Assembly: GCA_964389205.1 (NCBI GenBank)
Contig: CAYMDH010000010.1
Coordinates: 1-64,000, forward strand
Source of the DNA: Leptobacterium sp964389205
GTDB taxonomy: Bacteria; Bacteroidota; Bacteroidia; Flavobacteriales; Flavobacteriaceae
Length of the DNA: 64,000 nucleotides
Direction: 5' to 3'
This document shows positions 9,809 to 18,825 of this stretch, piece after piece. The position numbers were made by a program, and so were the translations under genes. Each line of letters opens with the position of its first letter. The first letter of the stretch is position 1. The notes beneath the pieces are model-generated. The model was not told the origin of the DNA. It ran no database searches and was given only the letters and a program-made list of their open reading frames with translations.

Positions 9809-10618
9809 TTAATCCAAAACTTTTGTGTCATAAAACTGCGCATATGCTTCTTCAAACTCGTAAATAGAAACATATGGTAAAACTGGCTTTTCTAAATTTG
9901 AAATATGTGCCTCAAGGTCTTCAGGTATCTTATCAGAAGCAATAACAACTGCATCTGAGTTATCTACTGCTACTTTCAGCAAATTGGAATAATTTGGACT
10001 GTCTAAAACAGCTATTTCTTCTTGATCAATTCCGTCAAACTTTACTTTATTGATCATTTCTTTGTCTAATGTACCTTCAAAACCACTACTATAAACCGAA
10101 GTTACTATTTTACTTTCGGAGAACAATGGTTCATCTGTATAATATTTTCTTAAATAAAGTGGAACCAGAGAAGCCATCCATCCATGTACATGTATAATGT
10201 CTGGGGACCAATTTAATTTCTTAACAGTTTCTACAATTCCTTTAGCAAAGAAAATTGCACGTTCATCATTATCTGGAAAAAGATTTCCTTCTTCGCCAGA
10301 AAAAGTAGCTTTTCTTTTAAAGTACTCTTCATTATCTATAAAGTAAACTTGAATACGTTCTTTAGGAATGGAAGCCACCTTGATAATTAAAGGCATATCC
10401 ATATCGTTGACTACTAAATTCATCCCAGATAATCTTATCACCTCATGCAATTGGTGTCTACGTTCGTTAATATTTCCGAACCTAGGCATAAAGATTCGTA
10501 TTTGTCCTCCTCTATCATTCACCATCCTTGGGCTTTCATATGCCATTAATGAAACTTCATTTTCAGGCAAATAAGGTACCATCTCTGAAGAGACAAATAA
10601 CACCTTCTTATCTGTCAT
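9809..10618 (-). CDS. Glycogen/starch synthase N-terminal-domain protein (half length)
   Basis: Resembles the first Rossmann domain of GT5 glycogen synthase. It begins MTDKKVLFVSSEMVPY and contains RIFMPRFGNINER, DNDERAIFFAKG and DIIHVHGWMASLVPLYL, all typical of the ADP-glucose-dependent enzyme. It ends at 269 residues, whereas full GlgA is about 470-500, so the C-terminal nucleotide-sugar domain is missing. The stop is followed within 22 bases by the next gene, so this is a natural short form and not an edge artefact. The start-proximal motif GGQIR replaces the usual KTGGLADV-type loop, which makes normal catalysis doubtful. A -7 box lies 39 bases upstream and is divergent from the panC promoter. 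Confidence 0.8.
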   Translation of the reverse strand: MTDKKVLFVSSEMVPYLPENEVSLMAYESPRMVNDRGGQIRIFMPRFGNINERRHQLHEVIRLSGMNLVVNDMDMPLIIKVASIPKERIQVYFIDNEEYFKRKATFSGEEGNLFPDNDERAIFFAKGIVETVKKLNWSPDIIHVHGWMASLVPLYLRKYYTDEPLFSESKIVTSVYSSGFEGTLDKEMINKVKFDGIDQEEIAVLDSPNYSNLLKVAVDNSDAVVIASDKIPEDLEAHISNLEKPVLPYVSIYEFEEAYAQFYDTKVLD

Positions 10619-10657
10619 AAAACTAATTTAAATTTGTTACAATTCTACTAAAGGATG

Positions 10658-10665
10658 CAAAATTA
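10658..10665 (-). promoter_or_regulatory. -7 promoter box for the glycogen synthase/DUF4270/glmS operon
   Basis: The reverse strand reads TAATTTTG, an exact TAnnTTTG match, 39 bases upstream of the glycogen synthase-like start. It is one half of a divergent promoter region with panC. Confidence 0.5.
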
Positions 10666-10696
10666 CAAAAATTATGCCTAATTATTTTAAAATATA

Positions 10697-10704
10697 TAAG
10701 TTTG
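10697..10704 (+). promoter_or_regulatory. -7 promoter box for panC
   Basis: TAAGTTTG is an exact TAnnTTTG match 21 bases upstream of the panC ATG and only 31 bases from the opposing -7 box. Confidence 0.5.
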
Positions 10705-10725
10705 CAAGCTGTTAATTTTTCGTGA

Positions 10726-11568
10726 ATGAAAATATTTCAACATAAAAAAGCTATTAAAAACCATTTAATAGCTCTAGGCAAAAAAACTATTGGATTTGTC
10801 CCCACCATGGGAGCTCTTCATGATGGGCACTTATCACTTGTACAAAAATCTGTAGAGAATAATGATTATACTGTCATTAGTATTTTTGTTAATCCAACAC
10901 AATTTGACAATGCTAGTGATCTTAATAAATATCCCAAAACTCTAGAAAAAGATCTTTCAAAATTAAAAAGTGTGAGCAAGGAGCTTATTATTTTCACTCC
11001 TACAGTTGATGAAATTTATGCTTCTAATATAGTTTCTAGCAAATTTGATTTTGGCGGTATCGAATTTGAAATGGAAGGAAAACACAGAATCGGTCATTTT
11101 GACGGAGTTGGGACTATTATAAAACGTTTTTTTGAAATTATTGAGCCTGCAAATGCTTATTTTGGAGAGAAAGATTATCAACAATTACAAATTGTAAAAG
11201 CATTAGTAGAAAATTATAAAATACCTGTAAATATAGTAGGCTGTGCTATTTTAAGAGAGAAAAGTGGGCTAGCCATGAGTTCAAGAAATGAAAGACTTAC
11301 AGCACATACTAGAGAGGAAGCGTCAATAATTTATAAAACCCTTGAAATGGCAAAAAATAAATTTGGCACAGAAAGTGCAGTATATGTTACAGAGTGGGTT
11401 AAAAAGCAGTTTGAAAATCATCCTATTTTCGATTTAGAATATTTTGAAATTGCAGATGCAACCACACTTAAAATTGTAAAAAGAAAAGTAACAGGAAAAA
11501 AATATCGAGCTTTCATTGCTATTTATGCAAATGAAATAAGACTGATAGATAATATAGCCTTAAATTAA
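10726..11568 (+). CDS. panC: Pantothenate synthetase (pantoate--beta-alanine ligase)
   Basis: ATP-dependent ligation of pantoate and beta-alanine, the last step of pantothenate synthesis, in the cytoplasm. The 280-residue length is normal. The nucleotidyltransferase HIGH-like motif is in PTMGALHDGHLSLV. Pantoate and ATP contacts are seen in FVNPTQF, GEKDYQQLQIVKAL and the KMSKS-like MSSRNERL. The ATG at 10726 sits at the expected N-terminus. panD follows by 13 bases, pairing the beta-alanine-making and beta-alanine-using enzymes in one operon. Confidence 0.97.
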   Translation: MKIFQHKKAIKNHLIALGKKTIGFVPTMGALHDGHLSLVQKSVENNDYTVISIFVNPTQFDNASDLNKYPKTLEKDLSKLKSVSKELIIFTPTVDEIYASNIVSSKFDFGGIEFEMEGKHRIGHFDGVGTIIKRFFEIIEPANAYFGEKDYQQLQIVKALVENYKIPVNIVGCAILREKSGLAMSSRNERLTAHTREEASIIYKTLEMAKNKFGTESAVYVTEWVKKQFENHPIFDLEYFEIADATTLKIVKRKVTGKKYRAFIAIYANEIRLIDNIALN

Positions 11569-11581
11569 TTAACTTTACCAA

Positions 11582-11932
11582 ATGCAAATACACGTTGTAA
11601 AATCTAAAATTCACCGAGTAAAAGTTACCGGAGCCGATCTTAATTACATTGGCAGTATTACTATAGATGAAGACTTAATGGACGCCGCTAATTTCGTTCA
11701 AGGAGAAAAAATTCAAATTGTAAATAACAACAATGGTGAACGCTTAGAAACTTATGCAATTCCTGGACCTAGAGGAAGCGGTGAAATTACACTAAATGGT
11801 GCTGCAGCTAGAAAAGTTGCCAAAGGAGATGTATTGATTCTCATCTCATATGCAGTTATGGATATTGAAGAAGCAAAAAAATTCAAACCTTCATTAGTTT
11901 TTCCAAATGAAGAAAATAATTTGTTGAATTAA
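11582..11932 (+). CDS. panD: Aspartate 1-decarboxylase
   Basis: Converts aspartate to beta-alanine, supplying PanC. The 116-residue zymogen contains the self-cleavage site Gly24-Ser25 in YIGSITID. Ser25 becomes the N-terminal pyruvoyl cofactor of the alpha chain after processing. Also visible are the Tyr-bearing ETYAIPGPRGSGEI segment and the NGAAARKVAKGDVLI segment that closes the beta-barrel. It sits 13 bases after panC, with a flippase-like gene starting 4 bases after its stop, so the three are a tight operon. Confidence 0.97.
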   Translation: MQIHVVKSKIHRVKVTGADLNYIGSITIDEDLMDAANFVQGEKIQIVNNNNGERLETYAIPGPRGSGEITLNGAAARKVAKGDVLILISYAVMDIEEAKKFKPSLVFPNEENNLLN

Positions 11933-11936
11933 AAAA

Positions 11937-12905
11937 TTGAACAAAAAACGACTCATTAAATTATTAAAACTCATACTTCCATTAGCGCTGGGAGTTTTTT
12001 TAATTTGGTATTCTTATTCAACGACTTCAATTGAAGATAGAAAAACTATTTATAAATACATAAAAGAAGCCAATTATTTTTGGATTACACTATCACTTAT
12101 TATTGGTTTTCTAAGTCATTTATCAAGAGCATATCGATGGAGTTTTCTATTAGAACCTATGGGGTATAGACCTAAATTATTAAATAATTTAATGGCCATT
12201 TTTATTGCTTATTTTGCAAACTTAGGTATCCCTAGATCTGGAGAAGTTCTCAGGGCTACTAGCATTGCCAGTTATGAAAATATTCCTTTTGAAAAAGCCT
12301 TTGGGACGATTGTCGCAGAAAGAGTTATTGATTTTATTATGCTTTTAATTATCATAGGCATTGCTTTAATACTCCAAACAGATACCATTCTGGAGATTTT
12401 AATGAAAAAAGGTTTTAACATTAATATATTACTCATTGCTGCTGGCCTTGGACTTGTAGCTTTATTCATCTTCATTCGCTTTATAAAAAACTCTCAGAAT
12501 ACTTTTGCTGTAAAACTAAAAACTTTTATCAATGGATTATTGGAAGGCGCTATTAGTATTTTTAAAATGAAAAAAAAGTGGGCCTTTATATTTCATACTT
12601 TTTTTATATGGAGTATGTATATTTTTATGTTTTGGATTATAAAGTTTAGTATCCCAGAAGCTTCTGAAGTTACTTTGGGGGTTATTATTGTTGCATTTAT
12701 AGCGGGTGCTTTTGCAATGTCTGCATCAAACGGTGGTATTGGATGGTTTCCTTTGGCCATTTCTTCTATATTCATTGCTTTTGAACTTTCTGAAGCCTCA
12801 GGGCAGGCTTTTGGGTGGATTATGTGGATTTCTCAAACTCTTTTAGTCGTTTTTTTAGGTCTTTTATCATTTCTTTTCCTTCCAATCTATAATAGAAACA
12901 AATAA
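11937..12905 (+). CDS. Lysylphosphatidylglycerol synthase TM-region/flippase-like membrane protein
   Basis: Polytopic inner-membrane protein of 322 residues with about eight hydrophobic helices, resembling the membrane domain of the UPF0104/LPG flippase family (PF03706-like). Family-type features are the SHLSRAYRWSFLLEP loop, the GIPRSGEVLRATSIASYENI segment followed by AFGTIVAERVIDF, and ASNGGIGWFPLAI. No synthetase domain is attached, so lipid modification is not implied. The start is a TTG at 11937, 4 bases after the panD stop. The next in-frame ATG would remove the first membrane helices, so TTG is preferred. The transported lipid is unknown. Confidence 0.8.
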   Translation: MNKKRLIKLLKLILPLALGVFLIWYSYSTTSIEDRKTIYKYIKEANYFWITLSLIIGFLSHLSRAYRWSFLLEPMGYRPKLLNNLMAIFIAYFANLGIPRSGEVLRATSIASYENIPFEKAFGTIVAERVIDFIMLLIIIGIALILQTDTILEILMKKGFNINILLIAAGLGLVALFIFIRFIKNSQNTFAVKLKTFINGLLEGAISIFKMKKKWAFIFHTFFIWSMYIFMFWIIKFSIPEASEVTLGVIIVAFIAGAFAMSASNGGIGWFPLAISSIFIAFELSEASGQAFGWIMWISQTLLVVFLGLLSFLFLPIYNRNK

Positions 12906-12940
12906 ATTTTTTATATTTACGCTGCCAAATCTATAAAATT

Positions 12941-14083
12941 ATGAAAACCTACTTAACTGTTCTAAGCTTTTTGTGCATGTTTTTTTCCAGCGCACAAGTT
13001 ACTCAAGAAACATTTGAATCGTATAAAATGGATCAAAAAAGATCTATAAGTATACACACTCCTGAAAATTATTCAGATGAAAAAACATACCCATTAATTG
13101 TAGTCTTAGATGCTGATTACCTATTTGATATTGTGGTTGCTAATGTAAAGTTCTATACGTATTGGAAGGAAATGCCAGAAGCTATTGTAATTGGTATCCA
13201 TCATGATATCGTGCAAAGAGAAAAAGATTGTGATTTTAGTGATAACGATGGACTTCCAAAAGACAAGGGAACTGCTTTCTTTGAATTTATAGGAATGGAA
13301 CTTATTCCATACATGTCTCAAAAATATGTGCTTTCAAATTTTAAAGCTATTGTAGGCCATGGAATCACTTCTAATTTTATTAATTATTATCTTTTTAAAG
13401 AAAAGCCTTTGTTTGACGCTTATATAAATATAAGCCCTTCGTTTGCTCCATTAATGGAAGGAAGACTCCCTGAAAGGCTCACTTCTTTTAAGGATAAGAA
13501 ATTTTTCTATTTAGCAACTTCTAAAGAAGATGAAAGAGAAAATTATCAACGAATTAATGCACTAGATAAAAATTTAGCGCAAGTTGAAAACGAAAATTTT
13601 TATTACTCTTTTGATAATTTTGAAGGAGGAAACCATACATCACTGGCTTCGTATGCAGTTCCGAAAGCGCTTGATAAAATTTTTAATATATACAAACCTA
13701 TTTCTCCTAGAGAATATCGAAAAAAAATACTTACTTCAGAAAATCCAGTTTATGATTATTTAGAAGAAAAATATGCTTCTATAGAAACACTGTTTGGTTT
13801 TAAAAAGAAAGTAAGTTTAAATGACATTATGGCAACCTACTCTGGAATAATGAAAAAAGAAGACTTGCCTTCATTAGAAAAGCTTGCAAAATTATCTATA
13901 AAAGAATACCCAGAAACCATGTTAGGTTTTTATTTTCAAGCAGAATATTATGAATTACTAGGTGAACCTAAAAAAGCCTTACGAGCTTATGAAAAAGCTT
14001 TTGGCATGTCTGAGATAGATTTCTTAACCAAAGACATGGCTTTAAATAAAATTGATGCTTTAAAAGCAGATTTTGGATGGTAA
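12941..14083 (+). CDS. Secreted esterase D-like alpha/beta-hydrolase fold protein lacking the nucleophile serine
   Basis: A 380-residue exported protein. It has a signal peptide (ending about FFSSAQ), then an esterase D/Fes-like domain (PLIVVLDADYLF, EAIVIGIHHD, FFEFIGMELIPYM) over about residues 20-265, and a C-terminal TPR-like helical part (MLGFYFQAEYYELLGEPKKA). The nucleophile elbow, normally GHSxG, reads IVGHGITSNF, so Gly replaces Ser. The acid and His neighbourhood (NFEGGNHTSLASYAVPKAL) is still recognisable. It is therefore probably a non-catalytic binding protein, or it uses another residue. TATATTTA at 12912 is a one-mismatch -7 box, so it may have its own promoter. Confidence 0.75.
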   Translation: MKTYLTVLSFLCMFFSSAQVTQETFESYKMDQKRSISIHTPENYSDEKTYPLIVVLDADYLFDIVVANVKFYTYWKEMPEAIVIGIHHDIVQREKDCDFSDNDGLPKDKGTAFFEFIGMELIPYMSQKYVLSNFKAIVGHGITSNFINYYLFKEKPLFDAYINISPSFAPLMEGRLPERLTSFKDKKFFYLATSKEDERENYQRINALDKNLAQVENENFYYSFDNFEGGNHTSLASYAVPKALDKIFNIYKPISPREYRKKILTSENPVYDYLEEKYASIETLFGFKKKVSLNDIMATYSGIMKKEDLPSLEKLAKLSIKEYPETMLGFYFQAEYYELLGEPKKALRAYEKAFGMSEIDFLTKDMALNKIDALKADFGW

Positions 14084-14126
14084 ATTTATAATGGTTATCG
14101 ATTTACATATCTTAATGTTGATGGTG

Positions 14127-14158
14127 TTTTGATTTTGCTGAGTAGGTAACTATCTTTA
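14127..14158 (+). promoter_or_regulatory. Putative promoter of radA
   Basis: TTTTG at 14127-14131, a 19-base spacer and TATCTTTA at 14151-14158 (one mismatch to TAnnTTTG) give the -33/-7 spacing expected in Bacteroidota. It lies 30 bases upstream of the radA start. Confidence 0.45.
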
Positions 14159-14188
14159 GCATTTTATGAACACTGTCAACATTTTTTA

Positions 14189-15550
14189 ATGGCTAAAATT
14201 AAAACTTCTTTCTTTTGTCAAAACTGCGGGACGCAATATGCAAAATGGCAAGGACAATGTACCGCCTGTAAAGAATGGAATACTGTTGTTGAAGAAATTG
14301 TTCAAAAAGAAGAAAAAGCTTCATGGAAAAATGAAACAACATCCTGTAATAGAACAGCTAAACCCTTACGAATAGATGAAATAGACAGTACTCAAGAAAC
14401 ACGTATGGATACGCTGGATAATGAGTTTAACCGTGTATTAGGGAGTGGCATTGTTCCTGGGTCTTTAATTCTTCTTGGGGGAGAGCCTGGCATTGGCAAG
14501 AGCACTTTATTACTTCAAATATCTTTAAAACTGCCTTATAAAACACTCTATGTGTCTGGAGAAGAAAGCCAGAAACAAATTAAAATGAGAGCAGAACGTA
14601 TTCAACCTAAAAGCGAGCATTGTTATATTTTAACAGAAACAAAAACACAAAATATTTTCAAACAAATAACAACCATTGAGCCCGATATTGTTATTATTGA
14701 TTCTATTCAAACATTGCACACAGATTATATTGAATCTTCTGCTGGAAGTATTTCTCAAATAAGAGAATGTACTACAGAGTTAATAAAATTTGCCAAAGAA
14801 ACTGCAACTCCTGTCATTCTTATTGGACATATTACTAAAGATGGAAATATTGCAGGACCAAAAATATTAGAACACATGGTAGATACTGTTCTCCAATTTG
14901 AAGGAGACAGAAATCATGTATATAGAATTTTACGATCGCTAAAAAACAGATTTGGATCAACTTCAGAGCTTGGTATTTATGAAATGCAAGGAAGTGGTTT
15001 GAGAGAAGTAGCAAATCCTTCTGAAATTTTGCTATCTAAAAATGATGAAGATTTAAGTGGTACTGCTATTGCATCTACCTTAGAAGGTATGCGTCCTTTA
15101 ATGATAGAAATTCAAGCATTAGTGAGCACTGCTGTTTATGGAACTCCACAGCGCAGCACAACAGGTTATAATGCTAAACGCTTAAATATGTTGCTCGCTG
15201 TATTAGAAAAACGCGCTGGTTTTCGTTTAGGAGCAAAAGACGTTTTTTTAAATGTAACTGGAGGTATCTCTGTAGACGATCCTGCCATTGACTTGGCAGT
15301 AATTGCAGCCATACTATCAAGTAATGAAGATATTTCTATTGAAAAAAGTGTGTGTTTTGCTGCAGAAATTGGTCTTGCTGGAGAAATACGTCCAGTGAAT
15401 CGTATTGACCAACGTATTTCTGAGGCCGAAAAACTTGGTTTTAAACGTATTTTAGTTTCTAAACACAATAAGATTACACTAAAAAATACTAAAATTCAAA
15501 TGGTATTAATTTCCAAAATTGAAGATGTAGTACGCGAGCTTTTTGGATAA
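14189..15550 (+). CDS. radA: DNA repair protein RadA (RecA-like branch-migration ATPase)
   Basis: Processes recombination intermediates with RecA in the cytoplasm. The 453-residue length is normal. The N-terminal C4 zinc finger uses Cys10, Cys13, Cys24 and Cys27 (CQNCGTQ...CTACKEW). The Walker A is GGEPGIGKST at residues 97-106. The RadA-specific KNRFG motif appears in LRSLKNRFGSTSELG near residue 255. The C-terminal part is the Lon-protease-like domain (GGISVDDPAIDLAVIAAILS). It appears to have its own promoter and lies head-to-tail between the esterase-fold and peptidase genes. Confidence 0.97.
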   Translation: MAKIKTSFFCQNCGTQYAKWQGQCTACKEWNTVVEEIVQKEEKASWKNETTSCNRTAKPLRIDEIDSTQETRMDTLDNEFNRVLGSGIVPGSLILLGGEPGIGKSTLLLQISLKLPYKTLYVSGEESQKQIKMRAERIQPKSEHCYILTETKTQNIFKQITTIEPDIVIIDSIQTLHTDYIESSAGSISQIRECTTELIKFAKETATPVILIGHITKDGNIAGPKILEHMVDTVLQFEGDRNHVYRILRSLKNRFGSTSELGIYEMQGSGLREVANPSEILLSKNDEDLSGTAIASTLEGMRPLMIEIQALVSTAVYGTPQRSTTGYNAKRLNMLLAVLEKRAGFRLGAKDVFLNVTGGISVDDPAIDLAVIAAILSSNEDISIEKSVCFAAEIGLAGEIRPVNRIDQRISEAEKLGFKRILVSKHNKITLKNTKIQMVLISKIEDVVRELFG

Positions 15551-15618
15551 TTATTATTAAGTTTTGTATTCTAAATAAATTGTACTTTTATCACACTAAC
15601 ATATCTAAAATAGCTATA

Positions 15619-16683
15619 ATGAAGTTTATAAAACTCTTTTTCTTATCAGGATTTATTGTATTAACTTCTTGTAAAAATCAAGAATCTTCTACTCTAGAAA
15701 TTACTTCGGAAACTACTAATGATTACCTTGATTATTCTAATAGAGATGATCAATTTACTGGAGGTATTAAAATGATTCCCATCATTACTGCTGCTAAAGA
15801 CACTTTTAATGTATGGACAAAACGTGTAGGAAACAATCCAACTAAAAAAGTATTATTGTTACACGGAGGACCAGGAGTGACCCATGAAATTTATGAGTCT
15901 TTTGATGGTTATTTTCCTAATGAAGGAATTGAATATTATTATTACGATCAGCTAGGCTCTTATTATAGTGATAAACCAGAAGAAGGAGATACTAGTTTAT
16001 GGACTATTGACCATTTTGTAGAAGAAGTAGAACAGGTTCGAAAAGCATTAGATTTGGATAAAGATAATTTCTACCTCTTTGGGCAATCATGGGGTGGAAT
16101 ACTAGCTATGGAATATGCTTTTAAATATCAAGAACATCTTAAAGGGCTTATTATATCTAATATGATGTCAAGTGTTCCAGAATACAATCAATATGCAAAA
16201 GAAGTATTAGGGCCTGCAATGGATCCTGAAATTTTTAAAGAAATACAAGAATTAGAAGCCAAAGAAGATTTTGAAAACCCCAGATATACAGAACTTTTAT
16301 TTAAGTATCATTACCCAGAACATGTATTGAGAATGCCACCTAAAGAATGGCCAGAATCTGTCAATAGAGCCTTTAATCATATCAATCCTTCTGTATATAT
16401 TTTTATGCAAGGGTATAGTGAATTTAGAATTAGTGGTGATGCCAGTTTAAAAGAATGGGATGTAAAAGATCAACTTAAAAATATTAATGCGCCCACCCTG
16501 GTAATTGGTGCTCAACATGATACTATGGATCCAAAACATATGGAATGGATGGCTAATGAAGTACAGAATGGGCGTTTTTTGCTATGCCCTAACGGAAGTC
16601 ATCTTTCACAATATGATGATCAAAAAAACTTTTTTAACGGATTATCGTCTTTTATTCACGATGTAGATTCAGGTGATTTTTAG
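15619..16683 (+). CDS. Proline iminopeptidase-family (S33) lipoprotein
   Basis: Predicted aminopeptidase releasing N-terminal proline-type residues. It is anchored as a lipoprotein (lipobox VLTSCKNQ), unlike the usual cytoplasmic enzymes. The 354-residue alpha/beta hydrolase has the oxyanion motif LLHGGPGVTHE and the nucleophile elbow GQSWGG. The likely catalytic Asp is in IGAQHDTMDP and the His in NGSHLSQYDD, so the triad looks intact. The frame opens at a TTG at 15580, but the ATG at 15619 begins the lipoprotein signal peptide. A GTTTTG plus TACTTTTA pair (15561-15590) may be a weak promoter. A strong bidirectional terminator follows. Confidence 0.88.
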   Translation: MKFIKLFFLSGFIVLTSCKNQESSTLEITSETTNDYLDYSNRDDQFTGGIKMIPIITAAKDTFNVWTKRVGNNPTKKVLLLHGGPGVTHEIYESFDGYFPNEGIEYYYYDQLGSYYSDKPEEGDTSLWTIDHFVEEVEQVRKALDLDKDNFYLFGQSWGGILAMEYAFKYQEHLKGLIISNMMSSVPEYNQYAKEVLGPAMDPEIFKEIQELEAKEDFENPRYTELLFKYHYPEHVLRMPPKEWPESVNRAFNHINPSVYIFMQGYSEFRISGDASLKEWDVKDQLKNINAPTLVIGAQHDTMDPKHMEWMANEVQNGRFLLCPNGSHLSQYDDQKNFFNGLSSFIHDVDSGDF

Positions 16684-16689
16684 AAATAA

Positions 16690-16724
16690 AAAAAGGAGTG
16701 AAATTAATTTCACTCCTTTTTTTA
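16690..16724. terminator. Bidirectional rho-independent terminator
   Basis: A near-perfect palindrome around AGGAGTGAAAT / ATTTCACTCCT with A-runs on one side and T-runs on the other. It lies between the convergent S33 peptidase and aldo/keto reductase genes, so it can serve both. Confidence 0.88.
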
Positions 16725-16740
16725 TTTAATCTTATTTTCT

Positions 16741-17787
16741 TTACGATCGAGAAGATGTAGGACTAGGGTATTGTGCATGAATATCATTAATTTTATCAAT
16801 TAATTCTTCATTTAACTCAATATGTATACTTCCTATATTTTCTTTTAATTGTTTCAAACTTGTTGCACCAATGATATTACTTGTTAGGAAACGCTGTTGA
16901 TTTACAAATGCCAGTGCCATTTCTGCAATAGTTAAATTATTTTCTTTAGCTAGATCTATATAAGCTTGAATTGCTTTTTCGGCTTCTACACTTCTATATC
17001 TTGTATAATGTGGGAACAAAGTCAATCTAGCATTTTCTGGTGTTTTACCCCCTAAATACTTTCCTGTTAACACCCCAAATGCTAAAGGAGAATACGCTAA
17101 TAAACCAACCCCTTCCCGAATAGAAACTTCTGCATTTCCAATTTCAAAGTTTCTGTTTACCAAAGAATATGGGTTTTGAATAGTAATCATTCTGGGTAGG
17201 TCACGTTGTTTACTTTCTTCTAAATAACGCATTACTCCCCATGGGTTTTCATTAGAAACTCCTATTTGACGAATTTTCCCTTCTTTTATTAATTCATTAA
17301 GTCCTTCTAAAACTTCTCTAAAGTTGTCTTTCCATGGATCGTTATCGTCATGAGCATATCCTACTTGATCAAAATAATTAGTAGTACGCTCCGGCCAATG
17401 AAGTTGATATAAATCTATATAATCTGTACGTAAACGTTTCAAACTTTTATTAACCGCATCGTGCAGTTCTTCTTTTTTAAACCCCCCTGTTCTAATGTGT
17501 TCTGTAAAAGCTGCTGGGCCTGCTATTTTTGTAGCAAGTATTACCTTATCTCTATTTCCAGTTTTCTTAAACCAGTTTCCTATAATCGTTTCTGTAGATC
17601 CTTGAGTTTCTGGTTTTGGAGGTACTGAATACAATTCTGCTGTATCAAAAAAATTAACTCCTTGATCTAAGGCATAATCCATTTGTTCAAAGCCTTCGTT
17701 TTCTGCATTTTGCTCTCCCCATGTCATGGTTCCAAGGCAAATTTTGCTTACTTTGATATCTGTATGAGGTAACTTTGTATATTTCAT
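16741..17787 (-). CDS. Aldo/keto reductase (Tas-like)
   Basis: NADPH-dependent oxidoreductase of 348 residues with the TIM-barrel AKR fold. The start (LPHTDIKVSKICLGTMTWGE) and the longer loop with SVPPKPETQGSTE are typical of the Tas/YhdN-type subfamily. The catalytic tetrad is visible: Asp and Tyr in NFFDTAELY, Lys in ILATKIAG, and His in YQLHWPERT. The cofactor-binding C-terminal segment is FLTSNIIGATSLKQLKENI. The physiological substrate is not evident. It has its own 70-base upstream gap containing the terminator of the OmpA-like gene, so it is probably a single-gene unit. Confidence 0.9.
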   Translation of the reverse strand: MKYTKLPHTDIKVSKICLGTMTWGEQNAENEGFEQMDYALDQGVNFFDTAELYSVPPKPETQGSTETIIGNWFKKTGNRDKVILATKIAGPAAFTEHIRTGGFKKEELHDAVNKSLKRLRTDYIDLYQLHWPERTTNYFDQVGYAHDDNDPWKDNFREVLEGLNELIKEGKIRQIGVSNENPWGVMRYLEESKQRDLPRMITIQNPYSLVNRNFEIGNAEVSIREGVGLLAYSPLAFGVLTGKYLGGKTPENARLTLFPHYTRYRSVEAEKAIQAYIDLAKENNLTIAEMALAFVNQQRFLTSNIIGATSLKQLKENIGSIHIELNEELIDKINDIHAQYPSPTSSRS

Positions 17788-17802
17788 TTTTTAGCGTTTT
17801 TT

Positions 17803-17835
17803 TCAAAAAATAAACCTCGCTTAAAAAGCAAGGTT
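17803..17835 (-). terminator. Rho-independent terminator after the OmpA-like gene
   Basis: On the reverse strand AACCTTGCTT pairs with AAGCGAGGTT (one T-G wobble) and is followed by TTTATTTTTT. It lies 25 bases after the OmpA-like stop codon. Confidence 0.75.
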
Positions 17836-17859
17836 CAAAATTAAGAATTTATAACTGAT

Positions 17860-18819
17860 TTATATCTCATTTAATAGTTTTGTAACTTCATCTAATTTAG
17901 GTGTTAAAATCACTTCAATTCTCCTATTTTTAGAACGTCCTTCAGAAGTACTGTTTGTAGCTATAGGAGCGTGTTCACTTCTCCCTGCAGCGGTTAAACG
18001 CTCTGGGCTAATTGCCTTATTTTCTTTAAGTATCTCTACAATAGAAGTTGCTCTTTTAGTAGATAAATCCCAGTTTCCTTTTACTTGACCCGTACCTGTA
18101 TATGGAACGTCATCTGTATGCCCTTCAATAAGCACATTGATATCTTTATTCTGACCTAAAACTTTTCCCAATTGCACAACAGCTCTTCGTCCTTCTGCTC
18201 CAACAGTCCAACTTCCTGATTGGAATAATAATTTATTTTCTAGAGAAACATACACTTTCCCATCTCGTTGTTCAACCGTAAGACCTTTACCTTCAAAATC
18301 AAGGAGTGCTTTTGAAATAGCATTTTTTAAATTATTCATTGCGGCATCTTTAGCTGCAATTACACTTTCTAATTCATCTACTCGTTTGGAACGAGCATTA
18401 AGTTCTTTCTTTAAATCATTTAAACGCTTATTTTCTTCAGCCAACGCTTTTTCTTTTGCTTCTAACTCTGTTAATAAGGTTCTATTAGCTTTTACATTTT
18501 CAGCAATAGCAGAACTACTATTTTTTTCCAATGCATTATACGATGCTTGTAAATTTTCTAGATTTGTTTTTGCAGCAACATATTCTTGTTTCAAATTATC
18601 TCTTTCTGAAACAGCTTCGTTATACTTTTTTTGTAAAGCGCTAATATCATTAGAAAGTTTATTTTTATCGGTTTCTAGTACTTGATTTCTATCAGTCAAA
18701 TCATTTCGTTCTGCTTTTAGACTAGCATATCGATCTTCTAAATCTCTGTATACTTTGGCCGAAACACAAGAGGCTAAATTAGTTAATACGATCATTCCCA
18801 ATACAATTCTTCTTATCAT
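17860..18819 (-). CDS. OmpA-family lipoprotein with coiled-coil stalk
   Basis: Envelope protein of 319 residues predicted to link the outer membrane to peptidoglycan. It has a lipoprotein signal (VLTNLASCVSAK), then a long heptad-rich coiled coil over about residues 25-165 (repeated ERNDLTD, LEELEAKEKALAEENKRL-type segments), then an OmpA C-terminal domain. The peptidoglycan-binding residues are in IEGHTDDVPY and GRSKNRRIEVIL. It is the second gene of a pair: the exonuclease III gene ends 6 bases upstream. A terminator follows. Confidence 0.92.
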   Translation of the reverse strand: MIRRIVLGMIVLTNLASCVSAKVYRDLEDRYASLKAERNDLTDRNQVLETDKNKLSNDISALQKKYNEAVSERDNLKQEYVAAKTNLENLQASYNALEKNSSSAIAENVKANRTLLTELEAKEKALAEENKRLNDLKKELNARSKRVDELESVIAAKDAAMNNLKNAISKALLDFEGKGLTVEQRDGKVYVSLENKLLFQSGSWTVGAEGRRAVVQLGKVLGQNKDINVLIEGHTDDVPYTGTGQVKGNWDLSTKRATSIVEILKENKAISPERLTAAGRSEHAPIATNSTSEGRSKNRRIEVILTPKLDEVTKLLNEI

Positions 18820-18825
18820 ATCTGT

